From: an uncultured Clostridia bacterium
GTDB taxonomy: Bacteria > Bacillota > Clostridia > TANB77 > CAG-508
Length of the DNA stretch: 5,603 nucleotides
Reading direction: 5' to 3'
Assembly: GCA_934168355.1 (NCBI GenBank)
Contig: CAKPNI010000054.1
Span: 1-5,603, forward strand
The notes beneath the pieces were generated by a model. It was given only the letters and a program-made list of their open reading frames with translations. It ran no database searches and was not told where the DNA came from. The position numbers and the translations under genes were made by a program. Shown piece after piece: positions 1 to 5,602 of the stretch (position 1 is its first letter; each line of letters opens with the position of its first letter).

Positions 1-430
1 ATTTACTATTTAACATTTGAATTATTCCATTTTGAAAATCCTTCATATAATTTATTTCCACAATTGTTGCTACAATAAACACAACTCCCAATATTATTAT
101 TTTTTTCTTTAATTTTTCCTCATCTTCTGTTTTCAACTTTATCTTCATCTTCAAAGATGCAATATGTGGCAAACTTAAAAATCCATTAATTGGTGTAAAC
201 AATAACGCCACTATTCTTCTAACCTGTTTTACCATTTCTACTTTAGGATATGTTATACCCACTTTTGATATTGCAAAATAAATTAATGTTACAATCGCAA
301 TCAATATTATTCCAACTACTATAAAAATAACTCTTTCTGAAGTTTCTTCAAAATCTTTTGTATTATTCCATGTCCAAAATATAAGCACTACAAATAATAC
401 CGCTATTATAAAATATATTAATATGTTCAT
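1..430 (-). CDS. Small multi-pass membrane protein of unknown family, C-terminus beyond left edge
   Basis: An uninterrupted frame runs from ATG at 430-428 to the left edge: 143 codons with no stop, so the gene is incomplete. It starts MNILIYFIIAVLFVVLIFW. An AGGAG ribosome binding site at 440-436 lies 5 bases before the ATG, and an extended -10 promoter is just upstream. I see three hydrophobic segments: about residues 3-19, 33-54 and 110-125. A moderately hydrophobic stretch (71-90) contains LLFTPINGFLSLPH. Between the last two lies a strongly charged cytosolic-looking loop (94-110, Lys/Glu rich). Residues 20-32 (Asn, Asp, Glu, Thr) form a short polar loop after the first helix. There is no signal-peptide cleavage site that I would trust and no catalytic motif. 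I do not recognise the family. It is separated from ftsH by a terminator, so it is probably an independent transcript and not functionally tied to the operon. Confidence 0.82.
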   Translation of the reverse strand, partial: MNILIYFIIAVLFVVLIFWTWNNTKDFEETSERVIFIVVGIILIAIVTLIYFAISKVGITYPKVEMVKQVRRIVALLFTPINGFLSLPHIASLKMKIKLKTEDEEKLKKKIIILGVVFIVATIVEINYMKDFQNGIIQMLNSK

Positions 431-467
431 TTTTTCTCCTGTTTCACTCAAAAATTCTTTCAAAAGT

Positions 468-495
468 AGTATACCATATAATCCTAAAAAGTAAA
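468..495 (-). promoter_or_regulatory. Extended -10 sigma-A type promoter of the left-edge membrane gene
   Basis: On the minus strand TATACT (473-468) is preceded by TGG (476-474), giving the extended -10 form TGnTATAcT. A -35-like TTTACT (495-490, matching TTGACA at four of six positions) lies 16 bases upstream. Transcription would start near 461, leaving a leader of about 30 bases that carries the AGGAG site (440-436) before the ATG at 430. A very A+T-rich stretch at 509-527 sits where an UP element could act. The call is by eye only. Confidence 0.55.
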
Positions 496-550
496 ACCAT
501 TTTCCGCGAAATAAAAAATTTTTATTTTGTAGAGTAGGTTAACCCGCTGT

Positions 551-582
551 AACAAAAAATAGAGACTCAATAAAAGCCTCTA
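551..582 (-). terminator. Rho-independent terminator at the end of ftsH
   Basis: On the minus strand the 5' arm TAGAGGCT (582-575) pairs with the 3' arm AGTCTCTA (567-560) as an 8-bp stem with one G-U pair. The loop is 7 bases (574-568), and a run of six T follows (559-554), then GTT. The stem starts on the TAG stop codon of ftsH itself, so the terminator is directly attached to this gene. It marks the end of the four-gene operon and insulates the next gene, which has its own promoter. Confidence 0.85.
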
Positions 583-2547
583 CTCTTCTTCTTCAAAAAA
601 CTTCTTAAAAGTCTCCTCATTAATCTTCTCATTAACCAAAAGTTCTTCAGCAACTGCGTCCAACTTATCCATATGCCCTCTCAAAATAGTCTGAGCATCA
701 CTATAAGCAGTATCAATCAACTTCTTAACTTCCTCACCAATTTTATCACCCATCTCCTTACCAAACATATCAAGCTCATACTCACCATTCTCATTCTTCA
801 AAGAAATAGGACCAATAAAATCATTCATACCATACTTAACTATCATATCTTTAGCAATCTGAGTTGCAACCTCAATATCATTACTAGCACCAGTAGAAAT
901 ATCATCTAAAGCAACTCTTTCAGCAGCTCTACCACCAAGTAAAGCAATCAACTTCTCTTCCATTTCAGTTTTAGAAATATAAGACTTATCCTCATCAGTC
1001 TTATACATAGTATAACCACCAGCCATACCTCTAGGAATAATAGAAATTTCTTTAACCTTCTTTTGAGTAGGTAAATACCAACTAACTATTGCATGTCCTG
1101 CTTCATGATATGCAGTTAATCTCTTATCCTTATCGGAAATAACTCTAGCTTTTTTCTCCAATCCGACAGTTACCTTTTTAACTGCTTCTTCAATATCATC
1201 TCTAAAAATTTTATCATGTTCATTTTTAGTTGCAATAATTGCTGCTTCATTTAAGATATTTGCAAGTTCTGCACCAGTAAATCCTGCTGTGTCTTCTGCA
1301 ATGCTTTCTAAAGATACATCATCTGCTAATTTTTTATCTTTGCTATGGATCTTTAAAATTTCCTCTCTACCTTTTCTATCAGGTGCTGGAATAGTAATTT
1401 GTCTATCAAATCTTCCCGGTCTTAATAAAGCTTTATCTAGCATTTCTGGTCTATTTGTTGCAGCTAAAACAATTATTGTTTCCTCTGATGAAAATCCATC
1501 CATTTCAACTAATAATTGGTTTAATGTTTGATTGTTTTCAGATTCTGCACCACTTCCATTTGTTCTTCTTGAACCAATTGCATCTATCTCATCAATAAAT
1601 ACTATACAAGGTGCCATTTTTCTTGCTTTATCAAATAATTTTCTAACTCTTGAAGCTCCAAGGCCTGCAAACATTTCTATAAATTCAGAACCACTCATTG
1701 ATATAAATGGAACTCCAGCTTCACCAGCAATTGCTTTTGCAATTAAAGTTTTTCCGGTTCCGGGTTTACCATATAATAAAACACCTTTTGGAATTTTTGC
1801 TCCCATTTCGATGAATTTTTTTGGTTCTTTTAAGAATTGTACTAGTTCTACCATTTCTTCTTTTTCTTCATCAAGTCCTGCAACATCAGCAAATTTTACC
1901 TTTGTTTTTCTTTCTGTTTCGTCATATACTTCTCCTCTATCTCCTAGTCCTTGCATTTTAAATATCATTATAAATAATGCAACCATTATTATTGTTGGAA
2001 GTAATGAAAAGAAATATGATGGAATTGTTGCAAGTATACTTGGGTTCTTTTGTATTAATTCTATGTCATTTCCATCTGCTACTTTGTTTTGTATTAATTC
2101 AACAAAACTTTGTGTATTAGGCACTATGGCTTTTTTTATTAATTCTGGATCTTCATCATCTTTTTTTATTAACCCTAATATTGAACTAGTTTGATTTTCT
2201 TTTGATTCATTATCATTTACTTTATTTTCATCATTTTGAGCTTCATTATTCTCATTTTCCTCGTTACTGCCTTGCTCTTCATTTTCTTGATTATCATCTT
2301 TTATTTTTTCTTTTAAAGTTACTTTAATAGATGTTGAACCTGTTGTCATTTCTACTTTTTTTATATTTCCATCTGATATTTGTTTTATTAAATCTGTATA
2401 GCTTATTGTTTTGTCATCATCTTTTGGTTTAGAGTTTAAACTATATATTGCAGCCATTACTATACATGAAATAATTGCTAATATTAATAAACCAACTAAG
2501 AAATTTTGACCATTATTTTTTCCGTTTTTATCATTATCTTTTTTCAT
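580..2547 (-). CDS. ftsH: ATP-dependent zinc metalloprotease FtsH
   Basis: Membrane-anchored AAA+ protease of 655 residues, the usual family length. It forms hexamers that pull membrane and regulatory proteins into a cytosolic zinc protease chamber. Order seen: TM helix 1 (about 16-36); extracytoplasmic segment (37-172) with an Asn/Glu-rich insertion (about 82-120); TM helix 2 (about 176-196); AAA+ module with Walker A GKPGTGKT (260-267), pore loop MFAGLG (292-297), Walker B IVFIDEIDA (315-323) and second region of homology TNRP...LLRPGRFDR with arginine fingers R376 and R379; then the M41 peptidase domain with HEAGH (zinc ligands H481 and H485, catalytic E482) and third ligand D557 in STGASNDIE. 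All catalytic residues are present, so it should be active. Two spots differ from the common form: GKPG instead of GPPG, and FAGLG instead of FVGVG. The start is ATG with AAGGAAG 8 bases upstream. It is the last gene of the operon, 31 bases after the DUF1189 gene. Codon choice changes sharply in the final 170-190 codons. Confidence 0.98.
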   Translation of the reverse strand: MKKDNDKNGKNNGQNFLVGLLILAIISCIVMAAIYSLNSKPKDDDKTISYTDLIKQISDGNIKKVEMTTGSTSIKVTLKEKIKDDNQENEEQGSNEENENNEAQNDENKVNDNESKENQTSSILGLIKKDDEDPELIKKAIVPNTQSFVELIQNKVADGNDIELIQKNPSILATIPSYFFSLLPTIIMVALFIMIFKMQGLGDRGEVYDETERKTKVKFADVAGLDEEKEEMVELVQFLKEPKKFIEMGAKIPKGVLLYGKPGTGKTLIAKAIAGEAGVPFISMSGSEFIEMFAGLGASRVRKLFDKARKMAPCIVFIDEIDAIGSRRTNGSGAESENNQTLNQLLVEMDGFSSEETIIVLAATNRPEMLDKALLRPGRFDRQITIPAPDRKGREEILKIHSKDKKLADDVSLESIAEDTAGFTGAELANILNEAAIIATKNEHDKIFRDDIEEAVKKVTVGLEKKARVISDKDKRLTAYHEAGHAIVSWYLPTQKKVKEISIIPRGMAGGYTMYKTDEDKSYISKTEMEEKLIALLGGRAAERVALDDISTGASNDIEVATQIAKDMIVKYGMNDFIGPISLKNENGEYELDMFGKEMGDKIGEEVKKLIDTAYSDAQTILRGHMDKLDAVAEELLVNEKINEETFKKFFEEEE

Positions 2548-2555
2548 TAATAATT

Positions 2556-2562
2556 CTTCCTT
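2556..2562 (-). promoter_or_regulatory. Ribosome binding site of ftsH
   Basis: AAGGAAG on the minus strand, 8 bases before the ATG at 2547, inside the 31-base gap after the DUF1189 stop. It fixes the ftsH start. I see no promoter or hairpin in this gap, so ftsH is probably read from the upstream operon promoter, although promoters inside the preceding gene cannot be excluded. Confidence 0.7.
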
Positions 2563-2578
2563 TCATATTTGCCTTTAT

Positions 2579-3376
2579 TTACGCATTTGAGCCTTGTCCT
2601 TCTGTTTCTTTTTCATCCTCTTTCTTTTCTTTTTCATCTTTGTCTTCTTTTTTCTCTTCTTCATCTTTTTTTCTTGGTATTACTATTGTTTGTTCTATTT
2701 TTTCTTTTCCTTCTTCAATTATTTTCATTAGTTCTAAATGTTGTTTTATTACATCTGATTTTATTAAAAATATTGCTGCAGCTAATGTTATATATGCAAC
2801 TGCTATATACATTACATCAAAATATTTTATTTCAAAACTTGTTAGCATTGTTACAACTACATATATTGTTCTTAATATTAATGACAGAGTTATAGCATAT
2901 ACTGACATATTAAAAATTGCTTTGTAATTCATTTTTATTTTTGCAATTAAACAGGTAAATAATCCAAAAACTGATAAGGTAAATATATCTAAGAATATTG
3001 CTATCCAAAATGATATAAATGCACTTATAAATAATGCTCCTACCATTGATGGCCCAGAATAGTTATCTGCAATTTCTAAAGCATGATTTATTTGTTCATT
3101 TTCACTTCCAGTTTCTTTTACCATAGTTTTTATTACTTTTTGTGAAAATGATAAATTTTCTTCTTCAAATGTTTCTACTTTTTGCACATAATACACATAG
3201 CTTCCTGTATATATCACACAAAATATTACTATTAATTCTGTAAAATATATCAATGCTTTTTTTACTCCTAATGCTGCAAGTTCTGGGTATTTTTCAAATT
3301 TAGTTATCGAATACCATATTTTTTTGAAAAAGTTTAATTTTAAAAATTGTTCTTTTTTTGATTGATTGCTTTCCAC
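2579..3376 (-). CDS. DUF1189 family integral membrane protein
   Basis: A 265-residue membrane protein whose N-terminus matches my memory of DUF1189: FFKKIWYSITKFEKYPELAA (16-35) followed by a first membrane helix (about 42-63). A soluble loop (64-110) follows, then a long hydrophobic block (111-146, probably two helices), a helix at about 153-178 and another at about 186-206. The protein ends in a cytosolic tail; residues 236-259 are almost only Lys, Glu and Asp. The biochemical role of DUF1189 is not established. As I recall, one Bacillus member (YvdJ) sits in a maltodextrin locus, but nothing here suggests sugar use. The start is GTG at 3376-3374, with AGGGAG 8 bases upstream. The first base of the GTG is the last base of the alr TAG stop (TAGTG), suggesting coupling by termination and re-initiation. 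The next gene is ftsH, 31 bases on. Family assignment is from motif memory and would need a Pfam search to confirm. Confidence 0.88.
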   Translation of the reverse strand: MESNQSKKEQFLKLNFFKKIWYSITKFEKYPELAALGVKKALIYFTELIVIFCVIYTGSYVYYVQKVETFEEENLSFSQKVIKTMVKETGSENEQINHALEIADNYSGPSMVGALFISAFISFWIAIFLDIFTLSVFGLFTCLIAKIKMNYKAIFNMSVYAITLSLILRTIYVVVTMLTSFEIKYFDVMYIAVAYITLAAAIFLIKSDVIKQHLELMKIIEEGKEKIEQTIVIPRKKDEEEKKEDKDEKEKKEDEKETEGQGSNA

Positions 3377-3684
3377 TATATATACTCCCTTCGTATACTG
3401 CTGTCTACAAACATAGGGCTTACATCTAATTTTACCTCACTGCCTACTTGTACATCTTTTCCAGTTACATCAACACTTATGTGATACATTCCTATTCTTC
3501 CTAAGACTTTACATCTTTTATATTGTTTTTCTTGGTTGTCTTTACACAATATATTCACATATAGTGATTTATCTTTAAATGCATCTTTTATGTCTCTTAC
3601 AATATAACGTAATCTATCTATTTTTCTAAACATATCTCTTTGTTCTCTTACATTATAACCATCTGCATATCCGTACTGGTACAA
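3376..3684 (-). CDS. alr: Alanine racemase C-terminal part, displaced by a frameshift
   Basis: This frame begins on TTG at 3684 only by chance: there is no ribosome binding site, and it continues the racemase of 4522-3653 in another frame. True homology starts at GYADGYN just after 3673, the conserved block carrying the second catalytic base (Tyr265 in the Geobacillus enzyme). Removing one base at about 3673 joins ALVPV to GYADGYN and gives one protein of about 381 residues. The rest forms the C-terminal beta domain: a basic, helix-like insert (fragment residues 13-38), then VLGRIGMYHISVDVT (60-74), which aligns with the usual GRVCMDQ...VDVT block, then VGSEVKL and a short end SSIRREYI. Compared with common Alr, the Cys and Asp of CMD are Gly and Tyr. 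The usual AEELA...GTI.YE segment, including the Tyr354 equivalent, is missing, and the tail is roughly 40 residues shorter. The stop overlaps the DUF1189 start by one base. On its own this piece would not be a working enzyme. Confidence 0.85.
   Translation of the reverse strand: MYQYGYADGYNVREQRDMFRKIDRLRYIVRDIKDAFKDKSLYVNILCKDNQEKQYKRCKVLGRIGMYHISVDVTGKDVQVGSEVKLDVSPMFVDSSIRREYI
3385..3390 (-). promoter_or_regulatory. Ribosome binding site supporting the GTG start of the DUF1189 gene
   Basis: AGGGAG on the minus strand, 8 bases before GTG at 3376-3374, lies within the last codons of the alr frame. It decides a GTG start, because the next in-frame ATG is at about residue 85, inside the extracytoplasmic loop and after the conserved N-terminal motif and first helix. 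Confidence 0.65.
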
Positions 3685-4522
3685 GTGCTATTTTGGTTGG
3701 CTTTTTGGTTGTAAACGAATTTGAATATCCAACATTATATTTTTCTGGTAGTTCTTTTATTTCAGCTACATTTGATTTTAGGTATGCTATTTTTTTTAGT
3801 CCATAAATATTTGGAATAGCAAGCCTTCCTAAAAATGCAGAACCTACTCTTACAGCATTTAGTCTCATTTGTTTAAATTTTAAAAATGCTGATGAATTAC
3901 AGATGTGTAACATTCCTGTTTCTATATTGTTTTCTTTCAGAAATTCTATAACATCCATAAATCGTTTAAATTGTTCTTCCGAATACTCATTTTTTTCGTA
4001 AAATGCTAGTGAAAAATGTGAAAATGTACCTTCTATTTGAACATTTTTCATATTTTTTAAAGCATCTAACATTTCTTGCTTTTGACTATATATAAAACCA
4101 TATCTTCCAAATCCTGTATCTATTTTTAAATGTGCTTTTACTTGTTTATTTTTTTCTTTTGCAACTGTTTCTGCTACCTCTAATGCTTCTTTTGAACCAA
4201 TTGTTATTATTATGTCATTTTCTACTAATAGCTCTATTTCTTTTTTTATTGCAGTTGAAGAAAGCATTAGTATTCTTGCTTGTAAGCCTGCTTCTCTTAA
4301 TTTTACCGCTTCTTCTACTGTTGATACTGCAAGAAAGTCTATTCCATTATCTATTAAAAATTTTGAATATGGAATTAGTCCTAATCCATAGCCATTTCCT
4401 TTTACAACTGCTATTATTTTTATTGGTTTATGGTTATCTAGCCTTCCTGTATCTTTTGCTATTTCTTTTATTTTTCTTATATTATGTTTCAAATCTTCTC
4501 TATTTATTACAAGTGATTTCAT
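3653..4522 (-). CDS. alr: Alanine racemase N-terminal (PLP barrel) part, interrupted by a frameshift
   Basis: Fold-type III, PLP-dependent racemase that interconverts L- and D-alanine in the cytosol to supply D-Ala for peptidoglycan stems. Visible landmarks: AVVKGNGYG with the PLP-binding lysine K41 and Y45; KIDTGFGRYG (133-142) with R140 equivalent to Arg136; SHF (H169); CNSSAFL (N209, S210) binding the PLP phosphate; RVGSAFLG (225-232) with R225 facing the pyridine nitrogen. The frame is good through ALVPV (residue 283), then runs into six unrelated residues and TAA at 3655-3653. The expected GYADGY follows one base out of phase in the next frame, so a single extra base lies at about 3673. 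The gene may be broken in this strain, or the base may be a sequencing or assembly error; both halves remain open and well conserved, which favours an error or a very recent mutation. ATG start with GGAGG 7 bases upstream, 14 bases after the femX-like stop. Amino-acid specificity is inferred from family, not proven. Confidence 0.93.
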   Translation of the reverse strand: MKSLVINREDLKHNIRKIKEIAKDTGRLDNHKPIKIIAVVKGNGYGLGLIPYSKFLIDNGIDFLAVSTVEEAVKLREAGLQARILMLSSTAIKKEIELLVENDIIITIGSKEALEVAETVAKEKNKQVKAHLKIDTGFGRYGFIYSQKQEMLDALKNMKNVQIEGTFSHFSLAFYEKNEYSEEQFKRFMDVIEFLKENNIETGMLHICNSSAFLKFKQMRLNAVRVGSAFLGRLAIPNIYGLKKIAYLKSNVAEIKELPEKYNVGYSNSFTTKKPTKIALVPVRICRWL

Positions 4523-4529
4523 TTATATT

Positions 4530-4534
4530 CCTCC
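4530..4534 (-). promoter_or_regulatory. Ribosome binding site of alr
   Basis: A full GGAGG on the minus strand lies 7 bases before the ATG at 4522. It fills most of the 14-base gap after the TAG of the upstream FemX-like gene. This is the strongest ribosome binding site in the window, and the spacing indicates co-transcription with the upstream gene. Confidence 0.75.
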
Positions 4535-4536
4535 AC

Positions 4537-5586
4537 CTATTTCTTTTTAAATTTTAGTTTTAATGCTCTTGCATTTCTAAATATTTTTTCCGAAATTTTA
4601 TACATTTTGTATGTTAAAGGTTTAAATGGAATATAAACTTCTCCTATAAATTCTGTATATTCTGCTCCAAATCCTTTTTTAAATCTAAATAGTCCATTAC
4701 TGTTGTCTGCTATTCCCGGTACTCCTCTTAGGTCATATATGTCGCTTTTTCTTTCTAGTGCTATTTTTATCATTTCCCATTGTAATAGGTAATTTGGCAT
4801 TAAGTTTCTGTGTTCATTACTACTTGCACCATATAAATACCATGTTTTGTTTCCATACATTATTGGTATTACTCCAGATATTGGTTTTCCGTCATAATAT
4901 GCCATTAGTATTTTCATGTGGTCTGGTCCTAAGCAGTCATACATTCTTTCAAAATATTCTAGTGGTCTTGTTATAAATCCATCTCTTAAACCTGTTGTTA
5001 CCATTATTTTGTGGAAGTCTTTTAGATCTTCTTTTGTTCCTGTCTTTACAGTTACTCCCTTTTTTGTTGCTAGACGTATATTGTATCTTGTTTTTGAGTG
5101 GAAGTTTTTAAATATTTCGTCTTCTGTTTTGCCTTTTGTGTCTAGTCTAAATACATAACGTGGTTGTATTTCTTCTCTAAAGTTTTTGGCATCGTCTTTT
5201 ATCGAGTATCCTAATTCTAACATTATATTTCTAAATGATGTGTCATCGCTTTTTATGTCTGGTTCTATTCTTAGTACTATTGCATTGTATTTTTTTGCAA
5301 GTAGTTTTGCTCCTTCTGTTAGTTGTTTTAAAACTTCTATATTGTGTATATCACATATTGGTCCTCTTGCTGAGTACATTATATTTCCAAATATTGGTAT
5401 TTTTCTTATCCATACCATAAGTGATCCTATTATTTTTTTGCTACTGTCTTCTGCTAGTATTACTTCTCTTTTCCAACTTGTTTTTACTTTTGCCCATTCT
5501 AGTGATTGTTGAAAGTTGCATCTTTCATTGCTTTCTAAAAATCTTGTGTATTCTTCTTCGTCTGACTTTGTTTCTAATATTCTCAT
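4537..5586 (-). CDS. FemAB/FemX-family peptidoglycan interpeptide-bridge aminoacyltransferase
   Basis: Enzymes of this family take an amino acid from aminoacyl-tRNA and add it to the side chain at position 3 of the peptidoglycan precursor, building the cross-bridge at the inner face of the membrane. Two GNAT-like halves can be followed (numbering from the upstream ATG at 5595): FQQSLEWAKVK (28-38), YSARGPI (74-80), HSKTRYNIRLATKKGV (166-181), WYLYGASSNEHRNLMPNYLL (252-271), YDLRGV (287-292) and GLFRFKKGFGAE (301-312), all typical of the family. At about 350 residues without the long coiled-coil arm of staphylococcal FemA, it is closer to the Weissella FemX type. I chose ATG at 5586 (349 residues) because AGGAAGG at 5602-5596 lies 9 bases before it but touches the ATG at 5595, leaving no spacer. 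Three extra residues (MKK) would be added by the upstream start. First visible gene of the operon, followed by alr, which fits a cell-wall role. Which amino acid is added cannot be told from sequence. Confidence 0.93.
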   Translation of the reverse strand: MRILETKSDEEEYTRFLESNERCNFQQSLEWAKVKTSWKREVILAEDSSKKIIGSLMVWIRKIPIFGNIMYSARGPICDIHNIEVLKQLTEGAKLLAKKYNAIVLRIEPDIKSDDTSFRNIMLELGYSIKDDAKNFREEIQPRYVFRLDTKGKTEDEIFKNFHSKTRYNIRLATKKGVTVKTGTKEDLKDFHKIMVTTGLRDGFITRPLEYFERMYDCLGPDHMKILMAYYDGKPISGVIPIMYGNKTWYLYGASSNEHRNLMPNYLLQWEMIKIALERKSDIYDLRGVPGIADNSNGLFRFKKGFGAEYTEFIGEVYIPFKPLTYKMYKISEKIFRNARALKLKFKKK

Positions 5587-5595
5587 TTTTTTCAT

Positions 5596-5602
5596 CCTTC
5601 CT
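5596..5602 (-). promoter_or_regulatory. Ribosome binding site deciding the FemX-like start
   Basis: AGGAAGG on the minus strand runs directly into ATG at 5595-5593, which leaves no usable spacer for that codon. The second ATG at 5586-5584 is 9 bases away, a normal distance. This favours the second start. The window ends one base further, so anything upstream is unseen. Confidence 0.6.

Noticed and set aside
509..527. A+T inverted repeat (AAATAAAAA / TTTTTATTT with a one-base centre) as a terminator or operator
   Set aside because: It has no G-C pairs and no loop, so it would not form a stable RNA hairpin; such symmetry is expected by chance in A+T-rich DNA. At most it is an A+T-rich upstream element for the nearby promoter.
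1532..2194. Plus-strand 220-codon frame opposite ftsH
   Set aside because: It is antisense to the conserved AAA+ and membrane region of FtsH, is Ser/Phe/Ile rich with no recognisable motif, and is an expected shadow frame.
2475..2927. Plus-strand frames (2475-2927 and 2569-2895) encoding Phe/Leu/Ser-rich membrane-like peptides
   Set aside because: They mirror the Lys/Glu-rich tail and helices of the DUF1189 gene on the other strand; the hydrophobic look comes from T-rich antisense DNA.
3660..3690. Programmed +1 frameshift producing full-length alanine racemase
   Set aside because: There is no slow stop codon at the shift point, no internal Shine-Dalgarno-like stimulator that I can see, and GTA-tRNA would pair poorly after slipping to TAC. 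An error or recent mutation is simpler.
4132..4557. Plus-strand Leu-rich 141-codon frame
   Set aside because: It is antisense to the well-conserved N-terminal half of alanine racemase and has no credible family signal.
4758..5512. Plus-strand frames opposite the FemX-like gene
   Set aside because: All are shadows of a gene with clear FemAB motifs across its length, and none has recognisable protein features.
580..5586. Alternative genetic code with UGA as tryptophan
   Set aside because: The genes use TGG for Trp, and all reading frames close on TAG or TAA at family-typical lengths; nothing requires UGA readthrough.
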